Origin: Flavobacterium sp. Leaf82
GTDB taxonomy: Bacteria > Bacteroidota > Bacteroidia > Flavobacteriales > Flavobacteriaceae
Length of the DNA: 64,000 nt
Reading direction: 5' to 3'
NCBI RefSeq assembly: GCF_001422725.1
Contig: NZ_LMMA01000010.1
Span: forward strand, 1 to 64,000
Below the pieces are notes generated by a model that was not told the DNA's origin, searched no databases, and saw only the letters and a list, made by a program, of their open reading frames with translations. Both the position numbers and the translations under genes were made by a program. Below are positions 28,201 through 34,073 of the stretch, one piece after another (within the stretch, counting starts at the first letter, position 1; every line of letters begins with the position of its first letter).

Positions 28201-29598
28201 GGGGATCTTGCAAAACTGCTGCCGGATGGTACTATGGAATTTCTGGGTAGAATAGATACACAGGTAAAAGTAAAAGGACATAGGGTAGAATTAGGAGAAA
28301 TAGAACTTGCCTTTAATGATTTTCCTGATATAAAGGAAGGCGTTATCATTGATAGTAAAAATACAAATGGCGAGGTTACGCTTGTCGCTTTCTACACTTC
28401 TGAAAACGAAACAGATGCTCAGAAGATAAAAGACTTTTTAAAAGAAAAATTACCGGTATATATGGTACCGTCTTATTTTGTTCGGTTAGAGCGTTTTCCA
28501 TTAACCCCAAATGGAAAGATTAACAGAATAAAATTAAAAACCCATGAAGTTAAAATTGATACTAATGCAAATTATGTGGAAGCAGAAACTGATTTGGAAA
28601 AAGAACTGACCGAATTATGGAAAAAAACATTTGGTCTGGAAAAAATCAGTTTAGAGGACAACTTTTTTGATTTGGGAGGTGATTCTTTTAAAGCCATCAG
28701 GCTTGTTTCATTAAGCGATAGTTATACAGTGCCGGATTTGTACAGAAACCCAACAATAAGGGAACTGGCCAAACATATTAAAGAGAATAAAAAATCAAAT
28801 GATTTATTGACCAAAATGTTAGACGTCAAAGAAAAGGCTGAAGTTACAATCATTGGAATCCCAAATTCAGCAGGTGATCCTTTGAGTTTTAGCAAAACTG
28901 TTGAGTTTATTGAAAAAGATTCGACAAATATCAACTTTTACGGCTTGAAATTACCAAGAACTGATCCCGAGGAAGGTCAGGATATGCTGGATATGCTTTA
29001 TAAATTAAGTGAAGATGTTGTTCGGGAAATTCAGGAAAAAGTACATACACCAATCATTATTTTCGGACAATGCAATGGTAATGTCTTGGCCATAAGTATT
29101 GCAGAGATTCTTCAGCGCATTAATTTTAATGTAGAGGCGATTTGTATTGGAGCAATTTTTCCGCGTACCAGAAAAAGCTTGGGATTTGGTAAACGAAATA
29201 ATTCTGAAGTAGTCAAATTTCTTACTTCATTGGGAAGTACAATTCCAACGGATCCACTAGATCAGGAATTTTTCATTAAAAATTTCAGGTATGACAGTGA
29301 TTTGGCGGTTGCAGGTTTTAACCATTATCTAGAAGCAACAAAGAAAAGAAACCGATTTGATAAATTCAGAATGCCGCTTCATTTTATAACAGGCAGCATT
29401 GATCCGATTACAAAAGGATACAAAAGAAAACATAAAAGATGGCATCTTTTTGCAGAAACAGTTGATATAAGTGTTATAGAGAATCATGGACATTATTTGC
29501 TTCGTGATGCTCCTGCAGAATTAGGAAATATATTGGTGAATATTACAAATAAGAACAGAAAAACAGTAAACATTGAATATGAAAACGAAAACAAGTAA
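22216..29598 (+). CDS. NRPS, TubC-docking-C-A(Thr)-T-C-A(diamino acid?)-T-TE(Cys)
   Basis: 2460 aa. TubC-type docking domain at 1-54; C1 (HHIISDG from residue 202). The first adenylation domain (about 530-1020) reads D-F-W-N-I-G-M-V-H-K, the threonine code. Carrier S1063 (GGDS). C2 begins YPMSDIETGMVF and has HHSILDG from 1281. The second adenylation domain (about 1610-2110) reads D-I-W-E-I-N-T-D-D-K. From memory this resembles diaminobutyrate-type codes, so a small diamino acid such as 2,3-diaminopropionate is plausible. Carrier S2157 (GGDS). The C-terminal alpha/beta-hydrolase thioesterase has GQC2286NG, so Cys replaces the usual Ser, with D2396 and H2424/H2426 completing the triad. Cys thioesterases of this kind form strained rings in sulfazecin and obafluorin synthesis. 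This protein is very likely the terminus of the first assembly line. It overlaps the sulfotransferase gene by 26 bp. Confidence 0.95.
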   Translation: MNDFLKALEVKGIKISKKGNDLSIKCYNDTKLDDDTISLIKTKKTDILKYFDSIPDKNIPAVPVQDSYSLTSSQHRMWVLSQFEGGSQAYNISFAAKISGLLEKEIIEQSFKHLVERHEILRTSFRFDPVTETARQFIQSTDEINLDFEYFDFSHLADKEEKIKDIISDNNAVPFQLENAPLFKICLFKTSENESIFFIVMHHIISDGWSVKVLFSEIFYIYNCIKNNLPIQLPKLDIQYKDYTSWVHEAFRTEKYKNAEIFWLDQLQGEIPILDLSTKSKRPAILTFNGDFIANEYLGELPRMLNEIARNNNVSLFILLETVVKVLLYRYSAQKDIIIGTPVAGREHPELENQIGLYINTIAVRSHFDDENSFVDLLSKEKTILLNALQNQQYPFSDLVSKLDLIRDPSHSALFDVMVLLQNHKKTNQNQINLNDFTIEPFEFDKTTAHFDLTFTFEESDDELTLKIEYNTDIYTELFVQKIFTHFENIVKVIYANPSVLIEKIDYLSPSEKEQLSSMFDNSNVSYPSELTIIDIFEEQASKYPDNIAVVFGNETLTYKELNEASNQLGAYLREQYQIASDDLICMSMQASHRMVISILGILKAGAGYVPINVDFPPERVNYIIKDTASKVVLDENEFEKFALVQDTYSKSNIQKINTPDNIAYLIYTSGTTGNPKGVIIEHKNVTRLLLNDADLFDFSANDAWTMFHSYSFDFSVWEMYGALFFGGKLIVIAKEMAKDPKLFLNLLIQEKVTVLNQTPSAFYNLIAQEAENANTDLSLRYVIFGGEALTPRKLKNWKSRYPQTRLINMYGITETTVHVTYKEIMDTDIQYNISNIGKPIPTLSGYVLDQNQQLVPIGLIGELYVGGLGVARGYLNQEELTRQKFIENPFAKGERLYRSGDLVRILANGEMQYEGRIDEQVKIRGYRIELGEIESAILSVPKVKEVALLVKEDASQQKSIFAYVTTQSSVTVADFRGALSSILPEYMIPSSFIELESMPLTVNGKIDKKALHNLGTNNTNIGTPYTAPTNEIEEKLVLIWQKVLEKQEIGIHNTFFELGGDSIKVLRIINESRKELNLEISVADIYRNNTIKSLADYIALSHDDMLENMEQLKQRELKVSSELEGLKQRILSSEKITDLENIEDVYPMSDIETGMVFTSLFNEIPGVYHDQFVYTNRYAEFEMARFEKALSLLTAKHEILRTGFNIKDFGAEVQIVYKKVDFRIYSEDIASLASSEQEQRIKDYLRKEVETPFEFSKAPLWKMSVFYAGGDKVIFVWQFHHSILDGWSNASFITELNNLYLKLKDTPDFLPEKLKSSYRDFIFQNEIDKNDETVKSFWIDELSEHTRLDIFSDEDFAEPQAFSFSLDKKLTAHINALAKEMDVTVKAISFSAFACLMKMLNYNAEVVVGMVANTRPSTSESDKILGCFLNTIPLKINVDQDLQCRDFIQNVNDKLIKIKKFEKLSLAGISKILNHKSDQGNPFFDMVFNYIDFYIYDEIKDESVNNNEQAENQKEVSSNELTNTFFDFNLSANQDSYSIALHSRRKLKSGLSLEKISELYFNILDFIVKNPQQLLEDIHTISKSEKQLLDSFNVVEPYFNVDKGILELIDEQVKINPDKIAIQHYNHKIDYKALDTQTNHLAGYLINTFEVKEDYLFGVMMDRSVNMMVSILGIWKSSGAYVPLDKQNPDDRIQQTIEDSGIKALLIDDSVSLDQIEKLNLSIPVIHLDQMKSIIENSTTAAINIKSNPDSLAYVIYTSGSTGKPKGVMIEHWGMVNHIGAKIVEMKMDQNSVVAQNASHTFDISVWQMFSALALGGTTIIYDYNFITDIVKFTKSIDSDQITVLELVPSYFNEILHNLESLSSPYKYEALKILILNAETLLPSMVKRWFDLYREIPIVNTYGATEVSDDMSHYIMYECPDYKTVPVMKRPIQYFDLYIVDRHLKQVPVGVMGEILLAGPGVGRGYLNKKELTEKSFLKGPIEGLTAKERIYRTGDLAKLLPDGTMEFLGRIDTQVKVKGHRVELGEIELAFNDFPDIKEGVIIDSKNTNGEVTLVAFYTSENETDAQKIKDFLKEKLPVYMVPSYFVRLERFPLTPNGKINRIKLKTHEVKIDTNANYVEAETDLEKELTELWKKTFGLEKISLEDNFFDLGGDSFKAIRLVSLSDSYTVPDLYRNPTIRELAKHIKENKKSNDLLTKMLDVKEKAEVTIIGIPNSAGDPLSFSKTVEFIEKDSTNINFYGLKLPRTDPEEGQDMLDMLYKLSEDVVREIQEKVHTPIIIFGQCNGNVLAISIAEILQRINFNVEAICIGAIFPRTRKSLGFGKRNNSEVVKFLTSLGSTIPTDPLDQEFFIKNFRYDSDLAVAGFNHYLEATKKRNRFDKFRMPLHFITGSIDPITKGYKRKHKRWHLFAETVDISVIENHGHYLLRDAPAELGNILVNITNKNRKTVNIEYENENK
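23880..27600 (+). other. GC-richer segment inside the Thr/diamino-acid NRPS gene
   Basis: By counting G+C in sample lines, this stretch runs at roughly 37-50 percent. Nearby synthetase sequence sampled the same way ran from about 18 to 32 percent. The segment covers most of the Thr adenylation domain, its carrier, the following C domain and the start of the next adenylation domain. The edges are approximate. The simplest reading is that this block was recombined in from a different source. Confidence 0.5.
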
Positions 29599-30457
29599 TT
29601 CCAGTCTGATTTTTACTCATGTACCAAGAAGCGGAGGAATAACATTGAATAGTATTTTAAAAAATAATTTTCCTTCTGACAAACAGTATTCATTTTACAT
29701 TGAAGAATTTCAGGGAAGTGGAGAAAAATCTTTAAATAAATTTGTTAGCCTTCCAATTGAAGAAAAGAAGAAAATTATATTGTTAAATGGGCATACAAAT
29801 TTTGGTTTACATGAGTTTTATGATACTCCTTGTACGTATACAACCTTATTTAGAGATCCTGTTACAAGAATACCGTCTTATTACAATTATATTTTAAAGC
29901 ACAATATTCATTATTTGCACAATATGGTTATTAAGAACAGAATGACACTAAAAGATGTTCTTGATTCTAAAATCAGTATCGAGTTTGATAATGGACAGGT
30001 AAGACAAATTTCAGGTTTTAAAGATGTTAAATATGGCAAATGTGATTCTCTAATGCTTGAAAAAGCTATTGAGAACCTGGAGAAACATTTTCCGGTATTT
30101 GGACTAACAGAGAAATTTGATGAATCCCTGATGTTGTTTCAAAAATATTTTAATTTCAAGTCGCCTTATTATACCGTTTTAAATGAATCTTTAATCAAAA
30201 ATCCGTCGCCGCCCTCACAGGAAACTATAAAGTATATCACAGATTCTAATTACTTGGATGTACAATTTTATGAATATGCATTAGAGAAATTTAAAAAATT
30301 AATAACGGATTATGGTGATAATTTTGAAAATGATCTCAAAAATTTCACTAAAAAAAATGATAGATTAAATAATCTAAAAATTGGAAAAAAACATTTTGGT
30401 GTACAGCTGTGGCAAGCCTATGTAAGGTTTGAAAGTAGAAATAGAAGTAAAGTATAA
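29573..30457 (+). CDS. PAPS-dependent sulfotransferase
   Basis: 294 aa, cytosolic, no signal peptide. The 5'-phosphosulfate-binding loop is H16-V-P-R-S-G-G-I-T-L, matching the HxPKTGGT loop of family 2 sulfotransferases (Lys replaced by Arg). A 3'-phosphate-binding segment reads LFRDPVTRIPSYYNY. The enzyme transfers sulfate from PAPS to a hydroxyl or amine of an acceptor. Translation is coupled to the upstream synthetase by a 26-bp overlap; a second in-frame ATG at 29579 could also be used. It follows directly on a Cys-thioesterase NRPS and lies 1.6 kb before an APS kinase. This points to sulfation or N-sulfonation of the peptide, possibly while still bound to the carrier. Acceptor identity is inferred only from context. 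Confidence 0.88.
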   Translation: MNMKTKTSNSSLIFTHVPRSGGITLNSILKNNFPSDKQYSFYIEEFQGSGEKSLNKFVSLPIEEKKKIILLNGHTNFGLHEFYDTPCTYTTLFRDPVTRIPSYYNYILKHNIHYLHNMVIKNRMTLKDVLDSKISIEFDNGQVRQISGFKDVKYGKCDSLMLEKAIENLEKHFPVFGLTEKFDESLMLFQKYFNFKSPYYTVLNESLIKNPSPPSQETIKYITDSNYLDVQFYEYALEKFKKLITDYGDNFENDLKNFTKKNDRLNNLKIGKKHFGVQLWQAYVRFESRNRSKV

Positions 30458-30476
30458 ATTAATAAAGAGAAAAAAA

Positions 30477-31835
30477 ATGATAAAGAGCTTGATTCATTCC
30501 ATGTTAGTTTGTCCTGATTATGACAGACCTTATCCCTCTATAACTCATGCAGAAGGAATATATTTATATGATACAAATGGCAAAAAGTATATTGACGGAA
30601 CATCCGGAACTGCTTCGGTTTCAAGTTTCGGTCATTCTATAGAAGGAATTTCAGATGTTGTAAAAAATCAGATGGATAATGTTGCATTGATTCCAACACA
30701 TACTTTTACATCAGAAGTGGTTGAAAACTATTTAACCAAATTAGTAAATTTTGCTCCTGATGGGTTTAGTCGTGCCTGGACAGCATCGAGTGGGACAGAA
30801 GCTGTTGAGCAGGCATTAAAAATGGCATTGCAATATCATCAGATAAGAGGAGATAAAGATAGATACAAAATAATATCCCGATGGGGAACATACCATGGTA
30901 ATTCTGTTTTTACTTTAGATGTTGGTGGTATGGCTTTAAGACGAGCTGTATATGAAAAGTGGATGAATAATTTTCCGCATATACCACCATCTTATCCTTA
31001 CAGAAAACCAAATGAAATGTCTGATGAGGAATATGCAATAATGAGTGCCGGTGAATTAGAGAAATGTCTCTTAGAAACCGGGCCAGAGACTGTAGCGGCA
31101 TTTATTGCTGAACCGGTTGTTGCCGCTGCATTAGGCGCTGTTGTTCCTACGAAAGGTTATTTTGAAGAAATTAGAAAGGTTTGTGATAAATATGGAATTC
31201 TCTTTGTTGCAGATGAAATTCTAACCAGTTTTGGACGATTAGGAACTAATTTCGGGATGGAAAGATTTGGAGTAACACCAGATATTATAGCTGCTGGAAA
31301 AGGTATAAGCGGTGGGTATTATCCACTTTCTGCTGTTATTGCCCATGAAAAAGTGGCTTCAGAATTCGAGAATAGAAAAATCCCTTTTCTGGGTGGCCAT
31401 TCTTTCGCCTGTAATCCTGTTGGTGCGGCGATTGGAAGTTTTATAATTGATTATGTTCAGGAAAATAATATAGTTGAAAACAGCTTTAAAATGGGAGAGG
31501 TTTTTAAGGAAAAACTCCAACGCCTTTATCGTCATGAAATAGTTGGGGATATTCGAGGGATGGGATTATATCTTGGAATTGAATTTGTAGCAGATAGAAT
31601 AACAAAAATGCCATTTGCAAAAGAATTAAATATAAGCAAAAGAATAGTTGATAAAGCATTCGAAAAAGGGGTTGTTATTTATTTAGGCAAAGGATCCTTT
31701 GATGGTTTATCAGGTGATCATATCACAATTTCTCCACCATTGATTATAAATGAAGAGCAGATAGAAGTAATGGTTCAGGCTATAGATTTAAGCGTAGCCG
31801 AAGTATTGGAATCTATTTCAAAAAGTGTGAGTTGA
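30477..31835 (+). CDS. Class III PLP-dependent aminotransferase
   Basis: 452 aa. Class III (omega-aminotransferase) features include SSGTEAVEQALKMA (phosphate-binding region), a VADEILTSFGRLG segment with the cofactor-contacting Asp, and the PLP lysine in AAGKGISGGYYPLSAV. The start was set at 30477 (MIKSLIHS) because the longer frame from 30429 adds 16 basic residues overlapping the upstream gene, and an A/G-rich stretch (aaagagaaaa) precedes 30477. Placed between the sulfotransferase and APS kinase, it may supply an unusual amino acid. Class III enzymes make 2,4-diaminobutyrate from aspartate semialdehyde, and relatives act on beta-amino acids and omega-amines. A diamino substrate for the neighbouring synthetase is the attractive role, but the substrate cannot be read from sequence. 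Confidence 0.88.
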   Translation: MIKSLIHSMLVCPDYDRPYPSITHAEGIYLYDTNGKKYIDGTSGTASVSSFGHSIEGISDVVKNQMDNVALIPTHTFTSEVVENYLTKLVNFAPDGFSRAWTASSGTEAVEQALKMALQYHQIRGDKDRYKIISRWGTYHGNSVFTLDVGGMALRRAVYEKWMNNFPHIPPSYPYRKPNEMSDEEYAIMSAGELEKCLLETGPETVAAFIAEPVVAAALGAVVPTKGYFEEIRKVCDKYGILFVADEILTSFGRLGTNFGMERFGVTPDIIAAGKGISGGYYPLSAVIAHEKVASEFENRKIPFLGGHSFACNPVGAAIGSFIIDYVQENNIVENSFKMGEVFKEKLQRLYRHEIVGDIRGMGLYLGIEFVADRITKMPFAKELNISKRIVDKAFEKGVVIYLGKGSFDGLSGDHITISPPLIINEEQIEVMVQAIDLSVAEVLESISKSVS

Positions 31836-31934
31836 TTTTTTCTTTATGAATCTGCTAATTTTTATGGCAATGAGTAAAAATATATTCATTTATTTTTATT
31901 AGTTATATTTTGATTATTAATGTTTTAAATGTTT

Positions 31935-31984
31935 TTAATTAATTCAATAGATTAAGGTAATATTTGATCTGTTGAATTAATCAA
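31935..31984. promoter_or_regulatory. Long imperfect inverted repeat upstream of APS kinase gene
   Basis: The two arms are 31935-31952 and 31967-31984. Each is 18 bases and 16 of 18 pairs match (core TTAATTCAATAGAT against ATCTGTTGAATTAA). The 14-base centre contains taatatttg, close to the TAnnTTTG -7 element of Bacteroidota. No T-tract follows the right arm, so it does not look like an intrinsic terminator. It lies 70 bp before the APS kinase start. An operator around a promoter, or an mRNA hairpin, are both possible. Confidence 0.5.
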
Positions 31985-32054
31985 AAAAAGAAAACTCAGA
32001 TTATAAAAAATTGAATTTAAAAAATCGTAATGGCAAAAAATAAATATCATAATT

Positions 32055-32681
32055 ATGGAATTAAAAAATATTAGCTGTCATGAATATACACTTAATAAAG
32101 AAAAAAGGTGTAAAATTAAAAAGCACAAGTCTATATTAATTTGGCTTACAGGTTTATCAGGTTCAGGTAAAAGTACAATAGCAAATGCTTTAGAGATAGA
32201 ATTTTTCCGAATGAATATTCATACTTATACACTTGATGGGGATAATGTAAGGAGCGGATTAAATAAGGATCTTACTTTTAGTCCTGAAGACCGAAGCGAA
32301 AATATTAGAAGAATTGCCGAAACATCAAAGTTAATGCTTGATGCAGGATTGGTAGTTATTGCTGCTTTTATAACACCTTATGCACGAGACAGGCAATTGG
32401 TAAAAAATATTATTGGCTTTGATGAAGTAGTCGAAATTTTTGTAGATACCCCACTTGCAGAATGTGAAAGAAGAGATGTGAAAGGACTCTATAAAAAGGC
32501 AAGGGCAAATGAAATTAAAAATATGACAGGAATTGATTCTCCTTATGAAAATCCCGTTGCACCAGATATCACGGTCAATACTCTTGAAGAATCGCTTATA
32601 GATTCTGTAAATAAAATAATCGAATTTACAATGCCTAAACTTACTTTGAATACAGAAACCTTAAATCAATTAGTACACTAA
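32055..32681 (+). CDS. cysC: Adenylylsulfate (APS) kinase
   Basis: 208 aa. This is the cytosolic APS kinase that phosphorylates adenylyl sulfate to PAPS. It carries the Walker A motif G33-LSGSGK-S-T41, the DGDNVRSGLNKDL substrate loop, RSENIRRIAE, ITPYARDR and a GLYKKARANEIKNMTGIDSPYE lid, all standard for CysC and at full family length. No ATP sulfurylase is next to it, so APS must come from the cell's general sulfate activation. In this setting its likely job is to raise PAPS for the sulfotransferase at 29573 rather than sulfate assimilation. A 219-bp gap with an inverted repeat precedes it, so it may have its own promoter. Confidence 0.95.
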   Translation: MELKNISCHEYTLNKEKRCKIKKHKSILIWLTGLSGSGKSTIANALEIEFFRMNIHTYTLDGDNVRSGLNKDLTFSPEDRSENIRRIAETSKLMLDAGLVVIAAFITPYARDRQLVKNIIGFDEVVEIFVDTPLAECERRDVKGLYKKARANEIKNMTGIDSPYENPVAPDITVNTLEESLIDSVNKIIEFTMPKLTLNTETLNQLVH

Positions 32682-32720
32682 AATCAAAAAAACTAAAAAA
32701 TAATTTAATCTGAAAATATT

Positions 32721-33125
32721 ATGAACTCACTGGATATAAAAGACTTTCCTGTAGAGCAATCTATAGTGCAAAAAGGCATGGTTATATATGAAGTTAATAA
32801 ATACTTAATTTTATTTGGCGTAAAAACATCTATTTATTTTGGTAATTCTGCCGAAGTTATAAGTATCAATAACATTAATTTGTCACAAAATGCTTCGATG
32901 AAATTAAGCTACTTATTAGGGAGTTTAAATTTTTTTAATGATTTTTTATGCAGTCGAATACTCTTAGATGATATAAACATTGAATTTTTAATGAAAAATT
33001 TAAAAATTCTTACAGTTTTGATAAATCTTCTGGAGCATGAAAATAATGTTAATGTTTTAGAAAATATTATTGATGAAATGAATAATCAAAGAATTGAACT
33101 TCGAAATATATACATGCAACTGTAA
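32721..33125 (+). CDS. Unrecognised 134-aa protein
   Basis: No family recognised. The protein is small, without signal peptide or clear membrane segment. It is rich in Asn, Ile, Leu and Glu. The N-terminal half looks beta-rich (QKGMVIYEVNKYLILFGVKT), and the C-terminal half looks helical with a charged final helix (NIIDEMNNQRIELRNIYMQL). It starts 39 bp after the APS kinase and is probably translated with it. A long non-coding stretch follows. It could be a small accessory or regulatory protein; there is no basis for a function. Confidence 0.6.
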   Translation: MNSLDIKDFPVEQSIVQKGMVIYEVNKYLILFGVKTSIYFGNSAEVISINNINLSQNASMKLSYLLGSLNFFNDFLCSRILLDDINIEFLMKNLKILTVLINLLEHENNVNVLENIIDEMNNQRIELRNIYMQL

Positions 33126-33457
33126 TTGAACACGCTATTTAATAATATTACAGGTAAACTTATATAGATTATTTTAAAGTAGAAAAAAGTTTTTGCTGAT
33201 CTGTTTATATTATTAGATAATGTTCCTGATTAATTTTTGTTACATATAAACATATTTTATAAAAGGGATTGAAAAGATTTTTTTTTAAAACATCTTCTAT
33301 GTTTTAAATTATATGCTACTTATTCCTAAAACTTCATTTTGAGTTTCTGGACAATTCTTATTTTTCAATCTGACTTAAAAAGATAAAAGATTCATAAGAA
33401 CAAATAGTAAATACTAACTTATTTATTGCTAATTGTTTGAAATCATAACGCTAAAGT

Positions 33458-33491
33458 CCGTAATTTTTATACGAAAACCCCGTAATTTTTA
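33458..33491 (+). promoter_or_regulatory. 12-bp direct repeat with 22-bp period, candidate activator site
   Basis: ccgtaattttta occurs at 33458-33469 and again, exactly, at 33480-33491. The 22-base spacing puts both copies on the same face of the helix (two turns). Two half-sites at this spacing are typical of LytTR-type response regulators, common in Bacteroidota. The second copy ends 15 bases before a -7-like element, where an activator would contact RNA polymerase. No regulator gene is in the window to pair it with. Confidence 0.5.
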
Positions 33492-33506
33492 GATAACTCT
33501 TACAGT

Positions 33507-33514
33507 TAATTTAG
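33507..33514 (+). promoter_or_regulatory. Candidate -7 element, Bacteroidota type
   Basis: taatttag matches the Bacteroidota -7 consensus TAnnTTTG at all but one position, and it sits just downstream of the direct repeat. There is no good -33 TTG element at the right distance, which fits an activator-dependent promoter. This is weak evidence on its own. Confidence 0.3.
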
Positions 33515-34073
33515 CCCAAAAACAGTAATATCTAACATCTTAAATTCAATAATTATGTGGAGTTAAAATATTATATAATATTTTAACTTGAATTTAAGTA
33601 TCTGTATATTAGTTGTTAAACGAAATTTTTAATTATGATTTCGAACAAAATGCTGATAAGTAAAGATTCTAAAATAAATGAGTTAGTATAGTTTAGTTAT
33701 TCTTCATTTTTCAACAAAAATATTTTGTCAGAAGATGTCATATTGGATAATAAGATCAATATCAAACTTACATTTTAAATGAAGATATGCAGGAAATAAT
33801 TTCAGTTTATAAAAAGACCAAAGTGCAGTTTTGCTGATAGCAATGAAATGTAAAATTTATTGATAATACGTTTCGATCCTCCCCAGAAAGAATCTATTTT
33901 CAAGGGAAGAAAAATTAACACCTAATTTTTAAATTGAATTAAAACAAATCTCCAATATCATCATCAAAAAATTAGTAGACAAAGCAATAACTATAGTTAA
34001 TATTATCAAATGTGTGAGTTTACATTAAAAAAGTCAGACAATTAAAAAATTAATAAAAATTAATAAAAATCCA

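Larger units (their letters stand above)
33126..34073. other. 948-bp gene-free region between the two NRPS blocks
   Basis: Very AT-rich with no convincing gene on either strand; the longest notable small frame is an 18-codon ORF at about 33635 with no support. It carries the 22-bp-spaced direct repeat at 33458-33491 and a -7-like element at 33507, which suggest the promoter of the downstream carbamoyltransferase/NRPS operon with a leader of about 550 bases. I see no riboswitch, tRNA, CRISPR or insertion sequence in it. No strong terminator was seen after 33125. Confidence 0.6.

Noticed and set aside
30429..30476. Longer N-terminus for the aminotransferase
   Set aside because: The extra 16 residues are lysine-rich, overlap the upstream gene and are not part of the aminotransferase fold; 30477 has an A/G-rich stretch in front.
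31935..31984. Palindrome as an intrinsic terminator
   Set aside because: No T-run follows either arm on the matching strand.
29573..32681. Sulfotransferase and APS kinase as ordinary sulfate assimilation
   Set aside because: No ATP sulfurylase, PAPS reductase or sulfite reductase is adjacent, and the sulfotransferase overlaps an NRPS gene.
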